Source: CAZJYI01 sp964550025
Lineage (GTDB): Bacteria > Verrucomicrobiota > Kiritimatiellia > UBA8416 > CAYOBW01
Assembly (NCBI GenBank): GCA_964550025.1
Contig: CAZJYI010000044.1
Location: 1-64,000, forward strand
Direction of reading: 5' to 3'
Length of the DNA: 64,000 bases
The position numbers were made by a program, and so were the translations under genes. The notes under the pieces were generated by a model. That model did not search any database and was not told where the DNA came from. It saw nothing but the letters and a program-made list of their open reading frames with translations. Every line of letters starts with the position of its first letter. Position 1 is the first letter of the stretch. Shown here in pieces: positions 42,583 through 52,957 of the stretch.

Positions 42583-43935
42583 ATGAGCGACAAATACAAT
42601 CTCATCATCATCGGCGGCGGACCGGCCGGTTACATCGCAGCCGAGCGGGCCGGTGCAGCCGGCCTCAGCGTACTGCTGGTCGAGGAACGGCACCTGGGCG
42701 GCGTTTGCCTGAACGAGGGCTGCATTCCCTCGAAGACGCTGTTGAACTCGGCCAAGATCTATTACTACGCGACACACGGCAGCGCGTACGGGGTGAATGC
42801 CGGTGACGTGACCTTCGACTTCGAAACCGTGATGGCCCGCAAAGCCAAGGTCATCGCGACCCTGCGCAAGGGGGTCGCCGGCCTGATGAAGCGTTTCAAG
42901 GTCACCGTCGTGGACGGCAGGGCACGCGTTACCGCCGACCGCAAGGTCGCAGTGGGTGGCGACATCTACGAGGCCGACAACATCCTGGTGGCCACGGGGT
43001 CCTCCCCTGCCCGACCGCCGATCCCGGGCATCGACCTGCCGAACGTCGTCGACTCGAGCGGCATCCTGGGCCTGGAGAAGCTGCCGGCCAGCCTCGTGGT
43101 CGTGGGGGGCGGCGTGATCGGTTGCGAACTGGCCTGTTTCTTTGGCTGCCTCGGGATTCCCGTGACCGTGGTCGAGATGCTGCCCGAGATCTGCCCGTCG
43201 ATCGACGCCGACGTCGCCAAGATCCTGCGCTCGGAACTGGGCAAGAAGAACATTGCCTTCCACCTCGGCGCGCGCGTGGAAGAAATCACGGAGAAAGGCA
43301 TCCGCTTTTCTGCCGGAGACAAGACCGAAACGGTGGAGTCCGAGCTCGTCCTGATGGCGACCGGCCGCACCTGCAACGTCGAGGGGCTCGGGCTGGAAGA
43401 CCTGCGTGTCGATTTCGACCGGCGCGGCATCCGCATCGACGAGCGGTGCGCCACGAATGTGCCGGGCGTGTGGGCCGCGGGGGACGTGACGGGGCGAACG
43501 TGGCTGGCACATTCGGCCAGCCGCATGGGCGAAGTCGTCGTGCACAACATCACGGGACGGGCCGACCGCATGCGGTACGAAGCCGTCCCCGGCGTGGTGT
43601 ATACCAACCCGGAGGTGGCCTGCGTGGGATTGACGGAAGCGCAGGCGAAAGAGCGCGGCCTCGAGGTCCGAACGGGTAAGATGCCGATGACGGCCAGCGG
43701 CCGCTACCTTGCGGAACACGAGGGCGAGCGCGGCGTCGTCAAGATCGTCGTCGACGGCGCAACCGACGCCCTCCTGGGCGTACACATGATCGGCGGCGCC
43801 TGTTCGGAGAGCATCTTCGGCGCCGCCGCCATGATTGAAACCGAAATGCGCGTAAAGGAAATCGAGGAGATCGTCTTCCCGCACCCGACAGTCTGCGAGC
43901 TCATGCGGGACACAATCACGGGAATGACCCATTGA
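42583..43935 (+). CDS. lpdA: dihydrolipoyl dehydrogenase (E3)
   Basis: A 450-residue flavoprotein that re-oxidises dihydrolipoyl groups with NAD+. The FAD-binding GGGPAGYIAAERA is at residues 11-23, the redox disulfide is Cys42-Cys47 (GGVCLNEGCIPSKT), the NAD-binding motif is VVVGGGVIGCELACFF, and the C-terminal active-site HPT is in VFPHPTVCEL. It starts 10 bases after the E2 gene. Confidence 0.93.
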   Translation: MSDKYNLIIIGGGPAGYIAAERAGAAGLSVLLVEERHLGGVCLNEGCIPSKTLLNSAKIYYYATHGSAYGVNAGDVTFDFETVMARKAKVIATLRKGVAGLMKRFKVTVVDGRARVTADRKVAVGGDIYEADNILVATGSSPARPPIPGIDLPNVVDSSGILGLEKLPASLVVVGGGVIGCELACFFGCLGIPVTVVEMLPEICPSIDADVAKILRSELGKKNIAFHLGARVEEITEKGIRFSAGDKTETVESELVLMATGRTCNVEGLGLEDLRVDFDRRGIRIDERCATNVPGVWAAGDVTGRTWLAHSASRMGEVVVHNITGRADRMRYEAVPGVVYTNPEVACVGLTEAQAKERGLEVRTGKMPMTASGRYLAEHEGERGVVKIVVDGATDALLGVHMIGGACSESIFGAAAMIETEMRVKEIEEIVFPHPTVCELMRDTITGMTH

Positions 43936-43969
43936 GGAGGGCGCCCCCCACAGTCTCGCAACTCGACCT

Positions 43970-44096
43970 TCTAAAATCTGAAATCTGAAACTCGAGCTTC
44001 TGAAATCTGAAATCCGAAATCTGCAATTCGAGCTTCTGAAATCTGAAACCTGAAATTCGAGCTTCTGAAATCTGAGATCTGAAATCTGCGATTCGG
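43970..44096. repeat. repeat family A, copy 5 (tandem with CGAGCTTCTG spacer)
   Basis: Units of about 45 bases made of AAATCTGAAATCTGAAA plus a CTCGAGCTTCTG or TTCGAGCTTCTG joint repeat about three times between the E3 and E1 genes. Confidence 0.8.
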
Positions 44097-44115
44097 AAAC
44101 AACTGGAGAAAGACC

Positions 44116-46569
<2,454 letters not shown>

Positions 46570-46598
46570 TAACTGAAGAACCGAGCAACGTTCAAAAG

Positions 46599-46641
46599 GC
46601 CGAGTCCCAAGTGTGACGCGTCGCACTTGGGACTCGGCGTT
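46599..46641 (+). terminator. terminator of the dehydrogenase operon
   Basis: A 17-base-pair stem (GCCGAGTCCCAAGTGTG, 46599-46615, with 46622-46638; one G-U pair) with a 6-base loop follows the E1 stop by 29 bases and ends in GTTTCTG. The U run is short but the stem is very stable. Confidence 0.75.
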
Positions 46642-46658
46642 TCTGTCGCCGCTCTCCC

Positions 46659-46716
46659 GTAGCGCCCCGCTCTCCGCGGGGTGACAGTAGCGCGGGAGTC
46701 CGTCCCGCGCATCCCA
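46659..46716. repeat. left inverted repeat of the VapBC island
   Basis: GTAGCGCCCCGCTCTCCGCG through CCCGCGCATCCC forms two small hairpins (CCCCGC/GCGGGG and GCGCGGGA/TCCCGCGC). The reverse complement lies at 47681-47737 with roughly 80-85% identity. Confidence 0.75.
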
Positions 46717-46751
46717 TCCTGTCTATAGCGCAGATGCCCGAACGGCACCTC

Positions 46752-46836
46752 CAGTCGTGCCAGTCGTGCAGAGTCGTGCAGGGTCTGTCCCCGTACCCCC
46801 AGTCGTGCAGGGTCAGTCGTGCAGGGTCTGTCCCCG
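46752..46836. repeat. tandem GTCGTGCAGGGTCTGTCCCC units
   Basis: AGTCGTGCAG recurs several times, twice followed by GGTCTGTCCCCG. Similar GGGTCTGTCCCC pieces occur at about 47608-47620 and 47757-47770 on the other side of the toxin-antitoxin pair. Confidence 0.7.
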
Positions 46837-46873
46837 CCCGCACCGACGTCAGCGGGCAGACCGGCGTTTGATG

Positions 46874-46902
46874 TTGACACGAACATCGTGATGCACTATT
46901 CT
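46874..46902 (+). promoter_or_regulatory. promoter of the vapBC-like operon
   Basis: TTGACA (46874-46879), a 17-base spacer and TATTCT (46897-46902). Transcription would start only a base or two before the ATG at 46911, so the antitoxin message is probably leaderless. Confidence 0.65.
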
Positions 46903-46910
46903 CGTGCATC
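46890..46910. promoter_or_regulatory. candidate antitoxin operator
   Basis: GATGCAC and GTGCATC form perfect 7-base arms around 7 bases, covering the -10 box and ending immediately before the ATG. This is an ideal place for autorepression by the ribbon-helix-helix antitoxin. Confidence 0.6.
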
Positions 46911-47153
46911 ATGAAAAACGTGACGATAGTCTTGCGTGAAGAGGTGGCGCGGTGGGCGCGGGTGTGGGCTGCGCATCATGATACGAGTGTGTCGAGGATG
47001 ATTGGGGACATGTTGACTCGACGCATGGAAGAGGAACAGGGCTACGAGGCCGCCATGAATGCATTCCTGGGCCGAGAACCCAAGGTGCTCCGGGAAGACG
47101 GGAGACCCTATCCTGCGCGGGAGGCAATCCATGAGCGCCGTGTGCTTCGTTGA
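46911..47153 (+). CDS. ribbon-helix-helix antitoxin (VapB-like)
   Basis: The 80-residue product has an N-terminal ribbon-helix-helix (NVTIVLREEVARWARVWAAHHD, TSVSRMIGDML), which binds DNA as a dimer, and a charged C-terminal tail that should hold the toxin. Its gene overlaps the PIN toxin gene by 23 bases. The promoter and palindromic operator lie directly before the ATG. Confidence 0.8.
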   Translation: MKNVTIVLREEVARWARVWAAHHDTSVSRMIGDMLTRRMEEEQGYEAAMNAFLGREPKVLREDGRPYPAREAIHERRVLR

Positions 47154-47580
47154 CAGTAACCTGCTCGTGTATTCGCGCGACGCGGGAGAGCCTGAGAAGC
47201 AGCCACGAGCCCGGGAATGGCTGGCTCACCTGTGGACGGACCGTTCAGGCCGGCTTAGCACGCAGGTCCTGAACGAATACTATGTAACGGTCACGTCCAA
47301 GCTGAAACCGGGGCTTTCTCTTCGCGAGGCATGGGAGGACGTGGAAAGCCTGTTCGCCTGGCGCCCCCTGCCTGTCGACGTACATGTCATGCAGCAGGGG
47401 CAGCGGGTTCAGCATCGGTTTGGTTTCTCCTGGTGGGATTCGCTCATCGTGGCAGCGGCCCAGATTGCCGGATCGACCTACCTTCTGACCGAGAACCTGC
47501 AGGACGGCCAGGTTCTCGACGGAGTCGTCGTCCTCAACCCGTTTGCCCACGCGCCTTCGGACCTGCCGCTCGCGGTCTGA
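47131..47580 (+). CDS. PIN-domain toxin (VapC-like)
   Basis: The 149-residue toxin shows the PIN acidic set: Asp in CFVDSNLLVYSRD, Glu in VLNEYYV, Asp in FSWWDSLIVAAA and Glu/Asp in LLTENLQDG. It is a likely Mg-dependent endoribonuclease. The start ATG at 47131 has GGGAGG upstream, inside the antitoxin gene; the open frame reaches 47059. The pair is flanked by inverted repeats and may be mobile. Confidence 0.85.
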   Translation: MSAVCFVDSNLLVYSRDAGEPEKQPRAREWLAHLWTDRSGRLSTQVLNEYYVTVTSKLKPGLSLREAWEDVESLFAWRPLPVDVHVMQQGQRVQHRFGFSWWDSLIVAAAQIAGSTYLLTENLQDGQVLDGVVVLNPFAHAPSDLPLAV

Positions 47581-47680
47581 TTCGGACGCGCCGTGCGGAC
47601 TCCTGTTCAGGGTCTGTCCCCCCTCGGGGCCGCTAACACCGCACCGCGTACGATGCGTGTATCGCACATCCATGCGACGG

Positions 47681-47737
47681 GGGATGCGCGGGTCGGACAC
47701 CCGCGCCACGTGTCACCCCGCGGGAGCGGGGCGCTAC
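47681..47737. repeat. right inverted repeat of the VapBC island
   Basis: Reads as the reverse complement of 46659-46716 (CACCCCGCGGGAGCGGGGCG on the plus strand), with a few mismatches and a one-base gap. Confidence 0.75.
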
Positions 47738-47800
47738 TGTGCACACGCAACCGTGCAGGGCCTGTCCCCGTCAGGTGATTGTGCGGGGCGTGTGCCTGTC

Positions 47801-48520
47801 TCACCACACGCCTTGCTCGACGAGTTGTCGTTCGGCGGCCTCGGTCCAACCGCGGTTGGCGGCCGGGCTTGCCGGGCTGGGGTGCAGAACGCGTCCGAAG
47901 CGCAGGTCGATACCCTCCAGGGCGGTTTGTGCCCTGGCATGGGCAAAGCCGCCGACACCGATGACCCATTGGGGCTCCAGGATTGCGATCGTGCGGCGCA
48001 GATGGCGGTCGCAGGCAGCATGCAGGGCGTCGCGTTCGGCGGCGGGCAGCTTGTCGGGTGTTCTGTTGCGCCCGCTTTCCTCCAGAAACGCCAGGGGGCA
48101 GTAGTTGGCCACGAAATGGTCTTTGAAGAACGTTTCGGCAGCACCGAACCGTTGCGCGAAGTAGCCCCACAGCCGCCGCCCGCTCACCTCGGAACGCTTG
48201 CAGGCAAACCCTTCAACCGGGCGTTTAGGGTGTTCGCGTTCGGGTTTGAGAACCTCTCCGGCAATCCCGATCCAGTCGCGCACGTGGGCAATCTCGCCGA
48301 AGGGAACCCCCACTTGGGCCATACCCCACGGCCCCGGGTTCATCCCCAGAAAGACGGCTTGCTTCTGTCCCCTGCCCCACCTTTCCAGGTAGCTCTTGTG
48401 CGGCTCCCAAGCGTATTCGAGGGGATTATACACGTAGGCCACGGGGGGGGCAAACCGCAGCCGTCCAACGTCGCGGCGCAGGTCTTCAGCGGCGGCTACC
48501 AGGTCATCGCGCGGGTTCAT
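47801..48520 (-). CDS. SMUG1-family uracil-DNA glycosylase
   Basis: A 239-residue base-excision repair enzyme. The active-site motif GMNPGPWGMAQVGVPFGE (residues 59-76) is the SMUG1 signature; HPSPASPAANRGW near the C terminus is the second motif, and NYCPLAFLE lies between. SMUG1 enzymes remove uracil and some oxidised pyrimidines. The family is mainly animal, with scattered bacterial members. The start is the ATG at 48520 with AGAGAGGAA upstream; the frame continues to 48646. Confidence 0.88.
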   Translation of the reverse strand: MNPRDDLVAAAEDLRRDVGRLRFAPPVAYVYNPLEYAWEPHKSYLERWGRGQKQAVFLGMNPGPWGMAQVGVPFGEIAHVRDWIGIAGEVLKPEREHPKRPVEGFACKRSEVSGRRLWGYFAQRFGAAETFFKDHFVANYCPLAFLEESGRNRTPDKLPAAERDALHAACDRHLRRTIAILEPQWVIGVGGFAHARAQTALEGIDLRFGRVLHPSPASPAANRGWTEAAERQLVEQGVW

Positions 48521-48834
48521 GCTGTCGTTCCTCTCTCTCGGACACGCTCTACCACGAATACCCCGCATCCGCAAGGAGCGAAACTGAAGTACCTGAGGCC
48601 TGAAATGGCCCGCATACACCACATGTTGGGGATAGCGCGTGGTCAATGTACAATATATATGAAGTTTTTGTTTGACAGTGAACAGGACGGTCAGTAGTTA
48701 CTATCCTTGGTTGGGTGAGGACCCGAATCGGCACTCGGCCAGGGATTCCCCATCATCCCGGCGACCGGAATCGGTCCCTGTTGGGGTAGCTTGAGTGCAG
48801 GCGGCGGGACATCTTCAATCCCCCTGCCGTCCCT
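48521..48834. other. intergenic leader of the nrdD operon
   Basis: Divergent spacer of 314 bases. An AT-rich core ACAATATATATG (48651-48662) is a loose match to the NrdR box consensus. Further down, CAGGGATTCC (48740-48749) can pair with GGAATCGGTCCCTG (48767-48780) with a small bulge. No known riboswitch is recognised. Confidence 0.4.
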
Positions 48835-51636
48835 ATGGCGGACAAACTTCATATCAACGGGAACGACGGAGACGGGCTGGTCATGGCAGATTCATTGGAT
48901 CATCAAACTCAACGACAGAGCGGACATTTTCATGGGTTCCGCAAACGGTCGCAACTGGTTGTACCCTTCCGGATAGGCAAGATCGAGAAGGCGATCCAGA
49001 AGGCCGCCGAGGCAGTCGCACGCAAGCACGGGCAGGCGCCGCGAACCAATGTTGCGCCGCGCGTGGCGCGCCAGGTTCTGGCACAGCTCAACGATCCGGA
49101 CAGCGAGTACTACGTCTACCCTGACGATGACGGCAGCCGCGTCCCGGACATCGAAGATGTTCAGGACCTGGTTGAGATCGTCCTGGCGGAAAGCGGCGAA
49201 ACGGAGATCGTCTCGGCATACAAGCGCTATCGCAAGCAGCGTAACGTCGCCCGCCAGCGCATCCGTGTACGGGACAAGCAGAAGAAGAAGCGCAAGGTCG
49301 ACGTAACCGACCGCAGCCTGCTGCTCGTGGAATCCGCCGCCGGCGGCTTGACACTGCCCTGGGACCGCCAGAGAATCGTCCGTCAGATACTGGAAAAGAC
49401 GGACCTGAGCTCCGAGGTCGCCATTGCCGTGGCCAAATCCGTGGAGAATTGGATCATCGCCAGCGGTATAGAGAGCGTGGGCACGACGCTGATCCGAGAG
49501 CTGGTCAACAACGAACTGATGGAGCGGGGCTACAAGGCACAGCTTCGCGACCTGTCGTTGTACGGGGTGTCCAAGGATTTCGTTGAGGAGCTCATGTTCA
49601 CGAAGTCCACGGAGAACAGCAACATCGTCAACAACAACGCCGAGGCCGTGAACCTCGGCATCGCCGAGCTGGTGCTGAAGCAGTGGGCGCTGGACACGAT
49701 CTTCACCCAGGATATCAAGTACGCGCACGACACGGCGGCCATTCATCTGCACGATCTTGGCTACCCCCACCGGGTATACTGCTCGTCGCACTCGATCGAG
49801 TACGTCAAGAAGTACGGGTTGACCGGCCTGGTCAACCTGAATACCGAGTCGAAGCCGGCACGCTCGGCCTCGGTGCTGACGGGGCATCTCAACACCTTCC
49901 TGGCCTCGATGCAATCGAACTACGCGGGGGCGCTGGGCATTGCGTACATCAACATTCTCTACGCGCCCTTCCTCGAGGGAATGCGTCGCGAGGAGTACAA
50001 GCAGGTCGCCCAGGAGCTGATCTTCAACGGCGCACAGAATGCGTTCTCGCGCGGGGGCCAGACGCTGTTCCTGGACTTCAACATTCACAGCAGCGTTCCG
50101 CGCTACCTGCGGGGCGTACCGGCGGTCGGACCGGGCGGGAAGTACATGCTCCGGCTCAGCAACGGCATGAAGCTGCCGCTCGAGGAGGAGCTGCGCGAGG
50201 AGCGCGACAGAAGCGGCTACCAACTGATGGACCTCTATTACGTGGACGTGGAGGGCGAGCGGCGCCTCGTGTTGCGGGAGCTGGCCGACGAGAACGAGGG
50301 CGTCGTCTATGACGCGGACGTCCAGGCGGCACTCGAAGCACGGGGCGAGTCCGTCGTGACCTACGGCGACTTCAAGGACGAAGCGCAGCAGTTCTGCCGC
50401 GCCCTGCTGGAGGTCTTTGGCGAGGGGGACCGCAACGGCCGCCTCTTCGAATTCCCCAAGTGCGATTTCCACGTGAGCGAAGACACGTTCGAGGACGAAG
50501 AGCAGTACGCCATCTTCATGGATGCCTGCCGGCTGGCGAGCAAGAACGGCTCGACCTACTTCATCTTCGACCGCGACGAGGTCACGCTGTCGGCCTGCTG
50601 CCGGCTGCGCACTACGATCGAGGACAACCGCATGCTGAAGCATCCGGAGTGCATGCGATTCTGCGGGTTCCAGAACGTGACCGTCAACATCCCGCAGGCG
50701 GCTTACCGGGCCGCGCGCAACGGAAGCGACCAGATCTTCCAGCGTTTTCTGGACGAGATCGACGCTACGATGGACCTGGCGGCGCAGGCGCACCTGCAGA
50801 AGAAAGAGAAGATCGCGGAGATGATCTCCGGTCCGGGGCATCCCCTGTGGCAAATCGGAAAACCGTCGTCGGACGGCAAGCCGTACGTCGACCTGGACAC
50901 CTGCACCTATATCATCGGTCTGATCGGTGTGAACGACGCGGTCAAGTTCCTGATCGGGCAGGAGTTGCACGAGAGCCGGGAGGCACAGCGCCTGGGCCTG
51001 AAGATCATCGCGCACATGTACCTGCAGACCCGCAAGCTGTCGAAGAAGTACGACCTCAAGTTCACGCTCGAGGAGTCACCGGCGGAGAGTGCCGCGCGGC
51101 GCCTCGCGAAGACCGACCTGGTTTACTTCCGGAACGAATCCGCCGACATCGTCAAGGGTGACGACGAGGACGTCTGTTACTACACGAACTCCATTCACCT
51201 GACGGCCGATGCCGACGTATCCCTGGTGGAGCGCATTCGGGAGCAGGCGAAGTATCACAGCATGATCGAGTCCGGCGCCATCACGCACGCCTTCGTCGGC
51301 GAAGAGCGTCCCTCGCCGGAATCCGTCGCCCAGCTGATGCGCGACGTCTACTACCGGACGCAGTCGGCCCAGGTGACAATCTCGCCCGAGTTCACTTACT
51401 GCAACGATTGCGACCACGCGATGCGCGGCCTGCTGGAATCGTGCACGCGATGCAGCTCGGAGAACGTCGTCGGCGAAACCCGCGTTGTGGGCTATTTCAG
51501 CAAGGTGCAGAACTGGAACAAGTCCAAGCGATACGGTGAGCTCAAGGCCAGGCACCGCGGTCGCTACTCCGTCGAAACGGCGGACATCCCCGAGGACGGC
51601 ATCATCACGCGGGTTCACGAAAGGAAGGAGGCCTGA
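48835..51636 (+). CDS. nrdD: anaerobic (class III) ribonucleoside-triphosphate reductase
   Basis: The 933-residue glycyl-radical enzyme makes deoxynucleotides without oxygen. Two ATP-cone-like regulatory domains are at the front (about 38-135, with VPFRIGKIEKAIQKAAEAV, and 155-245, with LPWDRQRIVRQIL). The barrel follows. The C terminus has the zinc site Cys856, Cys859, Cys870, Cys873 and the radical Gly886 in TRVVGYFSK. The second cone is an addition to the usual single one. No good ribosome site precedes 48835; the ATG at 48883, with GGAG upstream, is an alternative. The next genes are a glutaredoxin-like protein and the activase. Confidence 0.93.
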   Translation: MADKLHINGNDGDGLVMADSLDHQTQRQSGHFHGFRKRSQLVVPFRIGKIEKAIQKAAEAVARKHGQAPRTNVAPRVARQVLAQLNDPDSEYYVYPDDDGSRVPDIEDVQDLVEIVLAESGETEIVSAYKRYRKQRNVARQRIRVRDKQKKKRKVDVTDRSLLLVESAAGGLTLPWDRQRIVRQILEKTDLSSEVAIAVAKSVENWIIASGIESVGTTLIRELVNNELMERGYKAQLRDLSLYGVSKDFVEELMFTKSTENSNIVNNNAEAVNLGIAELVLKQWALDTIFTQDIKYAHDTAAIHLHDLGYPHRVYCSSHSIEYVKKYGLTGLVNLNTESKPARSASVLTGHLNTFLASMQSNYAGALGIAYINILYAPFLEGMRREEYKQVAQELIFNGAQNAFSRGGQTLFLDFNIHSSVPRYLRGVPAVGPGGKYMLRLSNGMKLPLEEELREERDRSGYQLMDLYYVDVEGERRLVLRELADENEGVVYDADVQAALEARGESVVTYGDFKDEAQQFCRALLEVFGEGDRNGRLFEFPKCDFHVSEDTFEDEEQYAIFMDACRLASKNGSTYFIFDRDEVTLSACCRLRTTIEDNRMLKHPECMRFCGFQNVTVNIPQAAYRAARNGSDQIFQRFLDEIDATMDLAAQAHLQKKEKIAEMISGPGHPLWQIGKPSSDGKPYVDLDTCTYIIGLIGVNDAVKFLIGQELHESREAQRLGLKIIAHMYLQTRKLSKKYDLKFTLEESPAESAARRLAKTDLVYFRNESADIVKGDDEDVCYYTNSIHLTADADVSLVERIREQAKYHSMIESGAITHAFVGEERPSPESVAQLMRDVYYRTQSAQVTISPEFTYCNDCDHAMRGLLESCTRCSSENVVGETRVVGYFSKVQNWNKSKRYGELKARHRGRYSVETADIPEDGIITRVHERKEA

Positions 51637-51642
51637 CAGACA

Positions 51643-52038
51643 ATGGCTAAGACGTACCGTGTAAAGGTCTTCGGCAAACCGGGCTGCGACAAGTGCAAGG
51701 TCCTTCAGGAACGGCTCGACAAGCTGCTCGAAAGGGACGAGTGGTCGGACTTTGAGAAGATCTATTGCGACCTGCAGACCGAAGAGGGCCTGGTGGAGTT
51801 TTGCGAGGCCGAGTGCATTAACCCGCAGCGCATTCCCGCGCTTCTCGTTACGCGCTACGATGAAGCGACGGGGGACTACGAGGCACTGCCAAACAGGAAT
51901 CCGGGACACAAATGCAACATCTGCAAGAACTCCCGACTCTTCCAGCACCTGGGGCTACAGACCGACTACACAGACGTCGGCCGCGGCGTCATCTCGCCCC
52001 GCATGATCACAACGGTACTGGCGGAAGCACGCAGTTAA
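51643..52038 (+). CDS. glutaredoxin-like thiol protein of the nrdD operon
   Basis: The 131-residue protein opens like a glutaredoxin or thioredoxin with the active site CDKC (Cys15, Cys18) after VKVFGKPG. A second pair, CNICKN, is near residue 90. It lies 6 bases after nrdD and before the activase, so it probably supplies electrons to, or maintains thiols of, the reductase. The C-terminal part after residue 85 is not typical of glutaredoxin. Confidence 0.7.
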   Translation: MAKTYRVKVFGKPGCDKCKVLQERLDKLLERDEWSDFEKIYCDLQTEEGLVEFCEAECINPQRIPALLVTRYDEATGDYEALPNRNPGHKCNICKNSRLFQHLGLQTDYTDVGRGVISPRMITTVLAEARS

Positions 52039-52085
52039 GGCCGCCCGCGGAATCGCCTGTCTACGGTTTTCTGCGGAGCCCCTCG

Positions 52086-52742
52086 ATGGTGGACTACGCC
52101 GGTCACATGGCCGCCGTGTTCTTCGTCAGCGGCTGCAATCTGCGGTGCGGTTTCTGCCACAATGCCGCCCTGCTGGCCGAGGGCAAACGGGGGCTGGACT
52201 GGGACCGCCTCCGGCGCGCATGCCGGCAGTTCCGCGCACAATGGGTGGATGCGGCGGTGGTCACGGGCGGAGAACCGACCCTGCATTCCGGCCTCGAGGA
52301 ATTGCTGCGCTACTTCCGCGACATCGGCTGGTCCGTCAAGCTCGACACCAACGGTTCCCAACCGCACGTGCTTCGCGAGTGCCTGCCGCTGGTTGACTAC
52401 GTGGCCATGGATCTCAAGGCCGCACCCTCGCGCTACGAGGAATTGACGGGGCACGGAGACGCCAAGGCCATCGGCCGGTCAGTGGATCTCATTCGCTCCC
52501 AGGCACGCAGCTACGAGTTTCGCACGACGGTGATCGAGGGCTTCCACGACGACCGGCAGATGACCGAACTGGGAGAGCTGGTCAGCGGCGCGCGCCGCTA
52601 TGTTCTGCAGCCCTTCGTCCCGCGCGACGACCTTCTTCATCCAGAGTTCCGCAAGAAACGGCGCACGTCGCCGGACCGCATGCAGGAGCTGGGGGAACTG
52701 ATGCGCCGCTACGCCGGCGAGGTGCACGTGCGGGGCGATTGA
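52086..52742 (+). CDS. nrdG: radical-SAM activating enzyme of anaerobic ribonucleotide reductase
   Basis: The protein generates the glycyl radical on NrdD using S-adenosylmethionine and a 4Fe-4S cluster bound by CNLRCGFC (Cys17, 21 and 24 from the chosen Met). GGEPTLHSGLEELL and KLDTNGSQP are further radical-SAM motifs; the order matches the larger, NrdG2-like activases. Homology appears to extend about 10 residues upstream in frame (VYGFLRSPSMVDYAGH), but no ATG, GTG or TTG is found there after the preceding stop. The true start may be a rare codon or the first Met here. Length 218 residues. Confidence 0.85.
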   Translation: MVDYAGHMAAVFFVSGCNLRCGFCHNAALLAEGKRGLDWDRLRRACRQFRAQWVDAAVVTGGEPTLHSGLEELLRYFRDIGWSVKLDTNGSQPHVLRECLPLVDYVAMDLKAAPSRYEELTGHGDAKAIGRSVDLIRSQARSYEFRTTVIEGFHDDRQMTELGELVSGARRYVLQPFVPRDDLLHPEFRKKRRTSPDRMQELGELMRRYAGEVHVRGD

Positions 52743-52776
52743 ACGCACACCCGGGTGTTGAACGGACGGACCCTGT

Positions 52777-52909
52777 GCCAGTGATCAGTGATCGGTTATC
52801 AGTCATCAGTAACCGGTCATCGGAACCGTTCACTGGCAGCAACCACGATCCGTTGCCAGCGTGAGCTTGCGTCCCACACTGATCACCGATTACTGATTAC
52901 TGATCACTG
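52777..52909. repeat. repeat family B, copy 2
   Basis: Strings such as GTGATCAGTGATCGGTTATCA and ACTGATTACTGATCACTG fill most of the 215-base gap between nrdG and the NERD gene. Inverted arms on either side of about 52835-52895 could pair. Confidence 0.8.
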
Positions 52910-52957
52910 TTGTCGTCGAGCGGAGAAAGACTGCGAGCTCGGAGGGTTGGAGGGAAC

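Noticed and set aside
48690..48834. Cobalamin riboswitch upstream of nrdD
   Set aside because: No B12-box or other conserved core was found; also the enzyme is class III, which does not use cobalamin.
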